A DNA stretch of 27,554 bases from contig CACKJL010000007.1 of the NCBI GenBank assembly GCA_902600395.1, positions 1 through 27,554 of the forward strand, read 5' to 3'. Source of the DNA: an uncultured Prochlorococcus sp. (GTDB lineage: Bacteria; Cyanobacteriota; Cyanobacteriia; PCC-6307; Cyanobiaceae). Both the position numbers and the translations under genes were made by a program. Within the stretch, counting starts at the first letter, position 1. Each line of letters starts with the position of its first letter. This document shows positions 12,674 to 18,786 of the stretch, one piece after another. The notes under the pieces are model-generated. The model searched no databases and was not told the origin of the DNA. It saw only the letters and a program-made list of their open reading frames with translations.

Positions 12674-12757
12674 ATGGAATATATGTATGTAATTGTTTTT
12701 ATTACTTGCTTTGTTATTTTAATTTTTGACTCATTCAAAAATATAAATATTAAATAG
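12674..12757 (+). CDS. Membrane micropeptide, 27 aa
   Basis: ATG follows the previous stop directly. Reads MEYMYVIVFITCFVILIFDS then FKNINIK: one helix with a basic tail. The contiguous spacing supports co-translation, but the length leaves chance possible. Confidence 0.4.
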   Translation: MEYMYVIVFITCFVILIFDSFKNINIK

Positions 12758-12761
12758 ATTG

Positions 12762-12887
12762 CTAATTTTTTTTACCAGCTAATAAAATTTTTCTTCTTAT
12801 ATAAAAGAATACTATTGTGGTAATTATCATTGCAGGTGGATGAAATGATATTGAATTTAGATATTCGAAGTAATCAAATGATTCCAA
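12762..12887 (-). CDS. Small single-helix protein with SFHPPAM motif, 41 aa
   Basis: TTG start at 12887, no ATG in frame. Reads MESFDYFEYLNSISFHPPAM then IITTIVFFYIRRKILLAGKK. The membrane helix lies at about 20-30, followed by a basic RRK...AGKK end. It converges with the 12674 frame. The ordered hydrophobic and basic layout looks real; the start is uncertain. Confidence 0.45.
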   Translation of the reverse strand: MESFDYFEYLNSISFHPPAMIITTIVFFYIRRKILLAGKKN

Positions 12888-13074
12888 AATATTTGCTCGT
12901 AATTCCTAAAAACTATATTCCATATCTCAAATTTTTAATGATTTAAATAGATCAATATCTTGTATAAAATGCTATTCAAATTTTTCTTAACTAATATTTT
13001 GCGGACAAATATTACTTTATTTGTCATGACGAACTTCGCAGAGCTAAGCAAAAAGTCAGATATAGCTTGAAAGC

Positions 13075-13144
13075 CTAGTGCTGCACTAGTCCTATGCGGC
13101 GTTTTGGGAGCACTAAGTCGCAGGTTCGAATCCTGTCGCCCCGA
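13075..13144 (+). repeat. tRNA-Pro 3' scar 4 with palindromic core remnant
   Basis: 13100-13144 matches the tRNA from the anticodon loop (TTTTGGGAGCACTA) to discriminator A, with one difference (AAGTCG). Just upstream, CTAGTGC-T-GCACTAG (13075-13089) is a perfect palindrome of the tRNA half-site GCACTAG. A similar pair occurs at 17968-17988 with a 7-bp spacer. Confidence 0.88.
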
Positions 13145-13166
13145 CTGTTAAAAACCAAACCTTATT

Positions 13167-13190
13167 AGAGAGTTTCCAAGACTCTCTTTT
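13167..13190 (+). terminator. Terminator of scar 4
   Basis: Stem AGAGAGT/ACTCTCT with loop TTCCAAG and a T-run. It may also serve nothing upstream now, since no tRNA is intact here. Confidence 0.75.
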
Positions 13191-13238
13191 ATATTGTTTA
13201 CAATCTCACATGAAAAGGGGCGCTATAAGAGTGTCATA

Positions 13239-13499
13239 TTATTCAACTGGAGTGAGTAAATAACAAATGTCTTTATAACCATTTTCTTTATCCCACTCTT
13301 TCATCTCTGGAGTACTTGTAGCAGCAGCAAATCCCTCTAAATCTTTAACTTTAAGTATTAAGTGACTTTTATGTTCATTTACCTTTATGAGTTCATATTC
13401 TTCGACATATTTATATCCCTCCTTTTTATGGAAATCTGCCACGAATTTATCGAAATCTTCAAAAGAACAATCAAAAGTAGAAACTATTAAGGTATTCAT
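13239..13499 (-). CDS. Small conserved protein, MNTLIxSTFxC family, copy 1
   Basis: 86 aa from ATG 13499. The alternative start at 13520 is less likely because the paralog at 17339-17602 begins at the same MNTLI. Shared features are MNTLIVSTFDCSFEDFDKF, KVNEHKSHLILKV, and a C-terminal KEWDKENG then CYLL. The alternating beta-alpha layout suggests a small ferredoxin-like (ABM/DUF3764-like) fold, which is a tentative inference. Cytoplasmic. It is preceded by the shared promoter motif and hairpin leader. Confidence 0.8.
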   Translation of the reverse strand: MNTLIVSTFDCSFEDFDKFVADFHKKEGYKYVEEYELIKVNEHKSHLILKVKDLEGFAAATSTPEMKEWDKENGYKDICYLLTPVE

Positions 13500-13542
13500 A
13501 GAAAAGAGGGTTTTACCCATTTATGTTAGATCGAATGTCAAT
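13500..13542 (-). promoter_or_regulatory. Shared promoter motif and hairpin leader, copy 1
   Basis: On the minus strand, TTGACATTCGATCTAACAT (13523-13541) is followed by hairpin GGG-TAAAA-CCC (13508-13518) and TCTTTTC directly before ATG 13499. The same order occurs before 17602 and 17898. Confidence 0.6.
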
Positions 13543-13569
13543 CAATAATAATTAATTATTTTATTTAAT

Positions 13570-13650
13570 TTATTTATATTTAGCCCAATGAACAAGCATC
13601 CAAATAATTGCAAAGACTATTGGCAATGCAACGATAGCAAGTTTCATCAT
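13570..13650 (-). CDS. Membrane micropeptide, 26 aa
   Basis: Reads MMKLAIVALPIVFAIIWMLV then HWAKYK. One helix with a basic aromatic end. Either of two adjacent ATGs could start it. It resembles small photosystem subunits only in size and hydropathy. Confidence 0.4.
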   Translation of the reverse strand: MMKLAIVALPIVFAIIWMLVHWAKYK

Positions 13651-13700
13651 TTTTACATAATGTTATTTGCAAAAATAATAACGTTTAAATAAAAAACCAA

Positions 13701-13727
13701 GAATAGATACTTTACCTAAAATTTGAC
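13701..13727. repeat. 27-bp dispersed repeat, copy 1
   Basis: GAATAGATACTTTACCTAAA then ATTTGAC. It matches 23108-23134 with one difference. Here it overlaps the end of the micropeptide at 13716. The copies lie 9.4 kb apart. Confidence 0.7.
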
Positions 13728-13781
13728 TTTCGCAATTGGTAAAGCGAGGGCTGCAAGTATTAGGACTAGTAAGCCTTTCAT
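13716..13781 (-). CDS. Hydrophobic micropeptide, 21 aa
   Basis: Reads MKGLLVLILAALALPIAKVK then F. It begins immediately after the stop of an upstream open frame (TAA-ATG). Its stop lies inside the 27-bp dispersed repeat. Very short, so weak evidence. Confidence 0.3.
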   Translation of the reverse strand: MKGLLVLILAALALPIAKVKF

Positions 13782-13916
13782 TTAATCATTCCATTTTTTT
13801 TCAGCGAAAATATTTCCACCTTTTCCTAGGAGTTCAGAAATTGCAACGTTAATTGATTGCTTGCTTTGTTTATCTAAATTCTTTCCAAAAAAAACCTTTA
13901 TTATATCGATTATCTG
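13782..13916 (-). pseudogene. Open frame without a start codon, probable 5'-truncated gene
   Basis: A 44-codon frame ending KGGNIFAEKKWND, with IIKVFFGKNLDKQSKQSINV upstream, looks coding. From the upstream TAA onward there is no ATG, GTG or TTG. A T8 tract near the start may mark a frameshift. It abuts the 21-aa peptide. Confidence 0.35.
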
Positions 13917-14048
13917 TTAAACCTTCCTATAATTTCATATCCTAAAAAATCAATTTTTTTGAGTTTTACTATTACACTTTAATTTAAAAGATATAGTTAG
14001 TTATATTTATCAGAATTTATTAATTCTCTATTAGATAAATTTAAGTAT

Positions 14049-15953
14049 ATGAATAAAGGATTTGGAAATGAATTTAATAAAAAAAACAATAATCAAAATA
14101 AGGACTTTTTAGTTGAAGACATTGAATTATCTGCCCAAACAAAAAAAGCAATATTTTTAGCGAGAGAAGGTAAACTCTTAGAATCTGCTAAAATTTATAA
14201 TGCTCTGATTTACAAAGGGAAGTTTGATCACCTTACTTTTCATAGACTGGCTGGTATATATGAAAAATTAGGCAAGAGAAAAGAAGCATTTCAATGCTTG
14301 CAGAAAGCCATAAATGTAAAAAAAAATTATGCTGAAGCTTATTGTGATATTGGCAGATATTTGCTTGATGCCAAAGAGATAAAAAGTGCTTTAAATTGTT
14401 ATGCAAAAGCTCTGGAGTACAAGCCCAACTTATTTGGAGCCTATATAAATATTGGAAATATTTATCAGAAATCAGGGGATCTTGTGGCAGCTATGAAATA
14501 TTTCCAAAAGTCTTTAGAAATAAATAATAAGATACCAATTACTTTTTATAATATTGGGACAATCTATACAACTGAAAAGAACTTCATTGATGCAGAAAGA
14601 AGTTATAAAAGTGCTTTGAAATGTGACAAAAACTTTAATCTTGCAAAGATAGGATTAATAGAAATTTATCTAGATACCTTTAATATCAAATCTCTCAAGA
14701 AATTTAAAAATTATATAGATAAAGCTGGATTGAATGAAGAAGAACAAATAACTAATTTATTAACTTTTTTTTATTTAGATAGTTCTCCTAAAAAGCAGTA
14801 TATAAGAGCTTTAAACTTTAGTAAAAGGTTAGGAGCAATACAAAAAAAAGTCCTTCAATCTAAAACTAATAAGAAAATCAAAATTGGATATATATCAGCA
14901 AATTTTAATGATCATCCTGTTTCAAAAATTATGGAAACTATATTTATAAACCATGATAAAAAAAAGTTTGAAATACATGCTTACTCATTAAACAATGTAG
15001 AAGATAAAATTACAAAAAAGCTAAAAATTAGTTTCAACTCTTTTAGCTGTATTTCCTCCTTATCTATCAAAGAAGCAGTTACTAAAATACGCTTAGAGAA
15101 TTTAGATATAGCAGTAGATTTAATGGGATATACTAATAAAAATATGATAGAAATATTCAATGAGAGAATTGCTCCAATACAGATTAATTATTTAGGATTC
15201 CCTGGGACAACAGGTATATCAAATATGGACTTTCTTATCGGTGATAAACTTGTTACACCAAAAAACTCTGAGAAATATTATTCTGAAAAAATAATTCGGA
15301 TGCCTAATTCGTTCATTAATTCCATAAAGTATGAATACCCTACTTCGAAAAATGTTGAACAGGTCCATTCCCTACCCAAAGAATCCATAGTATTAGCAGC
15401 TTTTCATAAAACTTCAAAATTATCTGAAGAAGTAGTAAATGCATGGGCAAATATTCTCATAAAATCAGAAAATACATATTTATGGTTTAAAAAACCAGCA
15501 GAAAGTGCAAAGGAAAATTTATTAGCTTTCTTGGCCTCTCGAAAAATTGATAAAGAAAGAATTTTATTTGCAGGACATGTAAGTTCTTACGAAGAACATG
15601 TTTCTAGATATTGTTCAGCTGATATTTTTTTAGACACCTTTAATTACAATGGGCATTCCACTTTAGTGGAATGCATTTGGTCAGAGCTTCCTTTTATAAC
15701 TCTTATGGGTGAAAGTTTTTCTTCAAGAGTAGGTGGAAGTATCTTACATTCTTTAGATTTGGATGAACTCATCTGCAATTCAATTGAAGAATATGTAGAA
15801 AAAGTAGTTTTTTACTCCTCAAATAAACAAAAATTAGAAGTATTAAAAAATAAAATTAAAAGCCAGAAAAAATCCGGAATATTTTTCAATCAAAAAGTTT
15901 TTACAAAAAATCTAGAGGAAGTTTATGAAAATATCATAAGAATTCACTCCTAA
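14049..15953 (+). CDS. TPR protein with GT41 O-GlcNAc-transferase-like domain
   Basis: 634 aa. Residues about 30-230 are tetratricopeptide repeats (AFQCLQKAINVKKNYAEAYC, ALNCYAKALEYKPNLFGAYI). Residues 275-625 match the catalytic region of O-GlcNAc transferase/SPINDLY-type GT41 enzymes: GYISANFNDHPVSK with H289, LMGYTNKN, APIQINYLGFPGTTG (375-389), the FHKTSK segment with K457 at the UDP-binding lysine, LDTFNYNGHSTLVE (528-541) and MGESFSSRVGGS. All key motifs are present, so it is probably an active enzyme that transfers a sugar from a nucleotide-sugar donor to a protein held by the TPRs. It stands alone on the plus strand. A surface-protein acceptor is plausible but not shown. Confidence 0.92.
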   Translation: MNKGFGNEFNKKNNNQNKDFLVEDIELSAQTKKAIFLAREGKLLESAKIYNALIYKGKFDHLTFHRLAGIYEKLGKRKEAFQCLQKAINVKKNYAEAYCDIGRYLLDAKEIKSALNCYAKALEYKPNLFGAYINIGNIYQKSGDLVAAMKYFQKSLEINNKIPITFYNIGTIYTTEKNFIDAERSYKSALKCDKNFNLAKIGLIEIYLDTFNIKSLKKFKNYIDKAGLNEEEQITNLLTFFYLDSSPKKQYIRALNFSKRLGAIQKKVLQSKTNKKIKIGYISANFNDHPVSKIMETIFINHDKKKFEIHAYSLNNVEDKITKKLKISFNSFSCISSLSIKEAVTKIRLENLDIAVDLMGYTNKNMIEIFNERIAPIQINYLGFPGTTGISNMDFLIGDKLVTPKNSEKYYSEKIIRMPNSFINSIKYEYPTSKNVEQVHSLPKESIVLAAFHKTSKLSEEVVNAWANILIKSENTYLWFKKPAESAKENLLAFLASRKIDKERILFAGHVSSYEEHVSRYCSADIFLDTFNYNGHSTLVECIWSELPFITLMGESFSSRVGGSILHSLDLDELICNSIEEYVEKVVFYSSNKQKLEVLKNKIKSQKKSGIFFNQKVFTKNLEEVYENIIRIHS

Positions 15954-16061
15954 TTCCCAGAATTAATTTAATAATTCATTCTCCCTTTTGAAATATTTAA
16001 ATTAGCGATTAAATGCACATCTTTGCAATTAACAGTTTCAAGTTTTTAATAGTTTACGAAG

Positions 16062-16145
16062 ATGTTTGATACAGAATGGGCTCAGGAATGGGATAAAGCT
16101 AATAACTGCAATGATATAGTTTATAAACTTGAGCTGGTTGAATGA
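16062..16145 (+). pseudogene. C-terminal fragment of the MNTLI family
   Basis: 27 codons: MFDTEWAQEWDKANNCNDIV then YKLELVE. It aligns with the last third of the 17339-17602 protein (SPFAKEWDKKNNCNDAVYSI). The N-terminal two thirds are missing. It lies on the opposite strand to the intact paralogs. An ATG is available, but a functional fold is unlikely. Confidence 0.75.
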
Positions 16146-16330
16146 CTGATAAATGGAATAACAAATCTTGGCAAAAAGATTTCTTGAACATAAAGTCTCA
16201 TTCTCCTGCTGATGCAAAGCTACTAATGGGAGGTGTAAAAAGATTGAAAGATGCTTGACGTTTAGGTGTTCTGCACGTTGAATACGAAAGACTGAAGAAA
16301 AAACATATGCAACAAGATCAACAGTCTTAG
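16142..16330 (+). pseudogene. Small ORF interrupted by TGA at codon 39
   Basis: ATG overlaps the stop of the preceding fragment (ATGA). It reads MTDKWNNKSWQKDFLNIKSH ... GGVKRLKDA, TGA, then RLGVLHVEYERLKKKHMQQD QQS to TAG in the same frame. Either a 38-aa protein ends at the TGA, or a 62-codon gene has a nonsense change. The second part overlaps the glyoxalase remnant in another frame, so the downstream extension may be chance. Confidence 0.4.
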
Positions 16331-16386
16331 CATTCGTAGAAGAACCTGAGGGATATAAGATAGAGTTAATAGAAAGATACTTATGA
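16282..16386 (+). pseudogene. gloA: 3' remnant of glyoxalase I gene
   Basis: The frame contains TVLAFVEEPEGYKIELIER, the hallmark C-terminus of lactoylglutathione lyase (usually ...AFVEDPDGYKIELIER), including the metal-ligand Glu in KIELIE. Only about 34 codons remain; a TGA precedes them and no start or N-terminal domain is present. The stop overlaps the ATG of the next small gene (TTATGA). It is a scar of an earlier gene junction or recombination. Confidence 0.85.
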
Positions 16387-16532
16387 AGGAATTAGAAGAA
16401 AATACTATCGAACAGATAAGAACTCTTCTTAATTATTTAGAGCAAACAGATCTATTAAAAAACAAGGATATTCTTAGGTGTTTAGATGTAGTAGCAAGAG
16501 AGTATGGCGGAGAAGTAGTTGACAAAAATTAA
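16383..16532 (+). CDS. Small helical protein, 49 aa
   Basis: Reads MKELEENTIEQIRTLLNYLE, QTDLLKNKDILRCLDVVARE and YGGEVVDKN. Probably two amphipathic helices, soluble. It directly abuts the next ORF (stop then ATG 16533), suggesting a two-gene operon, and its start overlaps the glyoxalase remnant's stop. Family not recognised. Confidence 0.6.
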   Translation: MKELEENTIEQIRTLLNYLEQTDLLKNKDILRCLDVVAREYGGEVVDKN

Positions 16533-16718
16533 ATGGCAAATCCAGATCAAAAAACAATATTGCTAGAACAAACTTATGACGAACTTAAGGCAATCTGCAG
16601 CAAGTTCCAAGACGAATCTGGAGCCACAGATATGGAAGTAAAAACTTTACTTAGAGAACTTGCGAGGGTTTATGAAAAAGATATTGATGATGATTATGAC
16701 ATAGATTGGGAAGTTTAA
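16533..16718 (+). CDS. Small acidic helical protein, 61 aa
   Basis: MANPDQKTILLEQTYDELKA... ends in an Asp-rich tail (DIDDDYDIDWEV). It is helical and soluble, with one Cys. It is arranged tandemly with the 16383 gene, and the two share helical, acidic character (both have a C-terminal LARVYE or VAREYG-like segment), so they could be distant paralogs. Function unknown. Confidence 0.7.
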   Translation: MANPDQKTILLEQTYDELKAICSKFQDESGATDMEVKTLLRELARVYEKDIDDDYDIDWEV

Positions 16719-16872
16719 ATAAGTTTATTTGATATTCTTTTGCTATTAATTAAATGAATCCAAACCTCGTCAGCACACTCTAAGTTTGCTGCAAGACATA
16801 AATTGATTCTATATAGTTGCGAGTAGATTTAATAATCCCTCCAGTAGTTGGAATTTCTAGAAGGATTTCTTG

Positions 16873-17028
16873 TTACTGATATTTATTTAGTAATCGATTA
16901 TAAATTACCAATAATAATATTACTCCAAATATTCCATAAATTGCATGGTATGGGTCGTGATGATTCTGCCAAAGCTCCTTTAAAAATTCCTTCAATACTT
17001 TGTAGCCATTGCCCAATGAGAATAACAC
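16873..17028 (-). CDS. Small membrane-anchored protein, 51 aa
   Basis: From GTG 17028 (TTG codons further in are alternatives): MLFSLGNGYKVLKEFLKELW, QNHHDPYHAIYGIFGVILLL, VIYNRLLNKYQ. An amphipathic N-terminal helix, an HHDPYH patch, then one transmembrane helix with a short basic tail. No family recognised. This frame looks more protein-like than the overlapping frames on either strand. Confidence 0.55.
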   Translation of the reverse strand: MLFSLGNGYKVLKEFLKELWQNHHDPYHAIYGIFGVILLLVIYNRLLNKYQ

Positions 17029-17102
17029 CCATAAGATTTTTATCTAATTAATTTGCATAATTTCTTACAACTGTTAATTTTAGTGGGCTTCAATCAATTC
17101 AA

Positions 17103-17327
17103 ATGCAAAATCAAAAAAGTGAAACGATAGCAGTTGTTGCAGTAAACATAACTAAGGTGCTGGTAATAATTTATCTAGGCTTCGTAGAAGTATTTAAAAT
17201 TGCCAATTTACTTCGAGATAAGTTAGATGCCGAATTTGATATTTCTCGAAAATGGGCTTCACAAAATTATTCAATTCTAAAAAAACGACTAGCAAAAAGA
17301 AAAGTAGCGGGTCTTATGAAAAATTAG
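17103..17327 (+). CDS. Small single-helix membrane protein, 74 aa
   Basis: Residues 8-35 are hydrophobic (ETIAVVAVNITKVLVIIYLG, FVEVFKIA). The C-terminal half is basic (SQNYSILKKRLAKRKVAGLM). It converges with the minus-strand gene 12 nt away. Unknown family; probably an inner-membrane protein with a cytoplasmic basic tail. Confidence 0.65.
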   Translation: MQNQKSETIAVVAVNITKVLVIIYLGFVEVFKIANLLRDKLDAEFDISRKWASQNYSILKKRLAKRKVAGLMKN

Positions 17328-17338
17328 TAAGCGTTTTT

Positions 17339-17602
17339 TTACGCAACAAGTTTGATCGAATATACGGCATCGTTACAATTATTTTTTTTATCCCATTCCT
17401 TTGCGAAAGGAGATTCCATCTCTGCACCTAATTTTTCTAAGTCAGAACAGTTCATTAATAAATGAGATTTGTGTTCATTCACTTTTACAAACTCATAATC
17501 AGTTACAAACTCCTTGCACATTTCTTCAAGAAATAATGTAGTTACATCATTTTTAAATTCTTCAAATGTACAGCTAAAAGTTGAGATGATGAGAGTGTTC
17601 AT
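17339..17602 (-). CDS. Small conserved protein, MNTLIxSTFxC family, copy 2
   Basis: 87 aa, ATG 17602. Paralog of 13239-13499: MNTLIISTFSCTFEEFKNDV, then KVNEHKSHLL, then PFAKEWDKKNNCNDAVYSIK. Cys at 11 is conserved in both, and there are extra cysteines in this copy. The likely alpha/beta ferredoxin-like fold is tentative. It is expressed from the shared motif and hairpin leader at 17603-17646. With the 16062 fragment it makes three family members within 4.4 kb. Confidence 0.82.
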   Translation of the reverse strand: MNTLIISTFSCTFEEFKNDVTTLFLEEMCKEFVTDYEFVKVNEHKSHLLMNCSDLEKLGAEMESPFAKEWDKKNNCNDAVYSIKLVA

Positions 17603-17646
17603 TAAAAAAGGAGCTAATTTCTCCTTATTTTAGATCGACTTTCAAT
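17603..17646 (-). promoter_or_regulatory. Shared promoter motif and hairpin leader, copy 2
   Basis: Minus strand: ATTGAAAGTCGATCTAAAAT (17627-17646), then hairpin GGAG/CTCC (17610-17613 with 17621-17624), a TTTTTT run and ATG 17602. Confidence 0.6.
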
Positions 17647-17649
17647 TAA

Positions 17650-17898
17650 TTACTTAAGTTCAGGTTCGTACACAGCACCATTGCAAACTGCTACAGCAAT
17701 ACTTTCTATTGATGCTTTATCCCAATTTTTTAGTGCCATTTCATATTTATCAATCCATTTAAAAGTTTTTTTAAAGCATTGATTCCAATAAAATGCCTTT
17801 TTTGAAACAGGTATCAAAGAGATAAAAATAAGTACTATCGCAGTTGTCGATGAAATTAAGCAGTATTTATGAATATTTGGTCTTTTATTAGGTGACAT
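17650..17898 (-). CDS. Membrane-anchored protein, 82 aa
   Basis: ATG 17898 is preferred over the in-frame GTG 17919, because the latter lies within the hairpin leader. Reads MSPNKRPNIHKYCLISSTTA, then a helix IVLIFISLIPVSKKAF, then a soluble part WNQCFKKTFKWIDKYEMALK ... ASIESIAVAVCNGAVYEPEL. Two conserved-looking cysteines face the same side of the membrane. It resembles a common unnamed Prochlorococcus small protein. It has its own copy of the shared promoter. Confidence 0.75.
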   Translation of the reverse strand: MSPNKRPNIHKYCLISSTTAIVLIFISLIPVSKKAFYWNQCFKKTFKWIDKYEMALKNWDKASIESIAVAVCNGAVYEPELK

Positions 17899-17943
17899 AA
17901 AAAGGGAGTTTTTTATCACTCCAATTTTAGATCGAATGTCAAT
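17899..17943 (-). promoter_or_regulatory. Shared promoter motif and hairpin leader, copy 3
   Basis: Minus strand: ATTGACATTCGATCTAAAAT (17924-17943), hairpin GGAGT/ACTCC (17905-17909 with 17918-17922) and CTTTTT directly before ATG 17898. Confidence 0.62.
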
Positions 17944-17967
17944 ACAATGATTTTAAAATTCTATAAG

Positions 17968-17993
17968 CTAGTGCTCAGCAGGCACTAGTTCGC
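17968..17993 (+). repeat. Att-like inverted core CTAGTGC-7 bp-GCACTAG
   Basis: Perfect 7-bp inverted repeats around TCAGCAG, followed by TTCGC as in the tRNA (GGTCGC). The spacing of 7 equals the anticodon-loop length. Compare 13075-13089. Confidence 0.55.
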
Positions 17994-18081
17994 TTGTGAG
18001 ACAGAATTGAGCAAAATTTATGTGAGATTTTTTCTTATGTATGCACCACCTTGCTATATCTTTCAACTTTTGAAGACTCAT
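17968..18081 (-). CDS. Small protein, 37 aa, C-terminus in attachment-site trace
   Basis: Reads MSLQKLKDIARWCIHKKKSH then INFAQFCLTSELVPAEH. It is basic, with Cys 13 and 27. The last codons read through the reverse complement of the GCACTAG...CTAGTGC element, so the original C-terminus may have been replaced by a recombination event. Plausible but unproven. Confidence 0.45.
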   Translation of the reverse strand: MSLQKLKDIARWCIHKKKSHINFAQFCLTSELVPAEH

Positions 18082-18153
18082 AAATTTTCTTTCAAGAACC
18101 ACTAAAAAGCTAAAGACTACTTCTTTCTCGTTATGACTGTGGCATTTTGCCTA

Positions 18154-18169
18154 GCTGGTGCTTTGGGAG
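18154..18169 (+). repeat. Short tRNA-Pro anticodon-arm trace
   Basis: GCTGGTGCTTTGGGAG matches the tRNA anticodon arm with one difference, then diverges. It is the rightmost attachment trace in the window, and the left-half counterpart to the right-half trace at 17982. Confidence 0.55.
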
Positions 18170-18295
18170 TAGTTTTGGATTTATTCCTATCCAATAGCCT
18201 TTAAAAAATAAAAAAGATTTGGTTAATGAAATACCTTTTTAACCTATTTAGCCTTTTTATTTTTTAATATATGGAAAATCAAACTTTTAATAGTA

Positions 18296-18550
18296 ATGAG
18301 TAAATTTAAAGATAACTTTTCAAGCGAAAGCTTTTACCCAGATAGTAATTATTATCTTGCCCAGGACAAATATCTTAAGGAAGAGCTAATTTCAAAAGAT
18401 CAAAAATCTAATGAAGGGGCCGATTTTGAATGGCCAAATACCTACTGGTTTATTGCTGAAAGAACAAATGGAAGGCTTGCAATGATAGGTTTCATGGCTG
18501 TAATTATTAACTACACCTTATTTGGATGGATAGCTTATCCAATCCTTTAA
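18296..18550 (+). CDS. hli: Divergent high-light-inducible protein
   Basis: 84 aa. Polar N-terminal half, then WPNTYWFIAERTNGRLAMIG (residues 46-65) with the ERTNGRLAM chlorophyll-binding motif, and a helix ending NYTLFGWIAYPIL in place of TTGQIIPG. This is the type of Hli with an extended N-terminus. It directly abuts the next ORF. A 10-codon frame (MENQTFNSNE) starts at 18271 and overlaps its start codon, which could couple translation. Thylakoid membrane. Confidence 0.9.
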   Translation: MSKFKDNFSSESFYPDSNYYLAQDKYLKEELISKDQKSNEGADFEWPNTYWFIAERTNGRLAMIGFMAVIINYTLFGWIAYPIL

Positions 18551-18766
18551 ATGAGTAACTCTAATTTTGACAAAAATGATGTCGATAAGTCTGGAACACA
18601 TTGGTTTCAATATGCTGCATTTTGTCTAACTGCATTTGCTATTTATTATGGCTGGGCATTTTTCAATGATGCTAATTTCCACAATTTCACTGTAAAAACA
18701 TTCAAATTCTGGAATTGTAATGGAAATAACCCATTTAGTTATTGCAAGATGCGTTGGGATGTGTAA
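18551..18766 (+). CDS. Single-helix membrane protein, 71 aa
   Basis: ATG immediately follows the hli stop, so it is co-transcribed. Reads MSNSNFDKNDVDKSGTHWFQ, helix YAAFCLTAFAIYYGWAFF, then an Asn/Phe-rich tail with two cysteines (FWNCNGNN, YCKMRWDV). Family not recognised. Position suggests a partner in Hli function. Confidence 0.72.
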   Translation: MSNSNFDKNDVDKSGTHWFQYAAFCLTAFAIYYGWAFFNDANFHNFTVKTFKFWNCNGNNPFSYCKMRWDV

Positions 18767-18786
18767 ACTTTTATACTTAAAAAGTA

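Noticed and set aside
13028..13072. Short frame MTNFAELSKKSDIA before scar 4
   Set aside because: Only 14 codons; it could be the N-terminus of a gene cut by integration, but nothing supports it beyond reading like protein.
2482..13200. Search for an integrase or transposase gene
   Set aside because: No frame shows the R-H-R-Y pattern of tyrosine recombinases or a transposase motif; any mobilising enzyme must lie outside the window.
16848..17051. Plus-strand 67-aa ORF
   Set aside because: The minus-strand frame 16873-17028 has a better membrane-protein layout; this one appears to be its complement.
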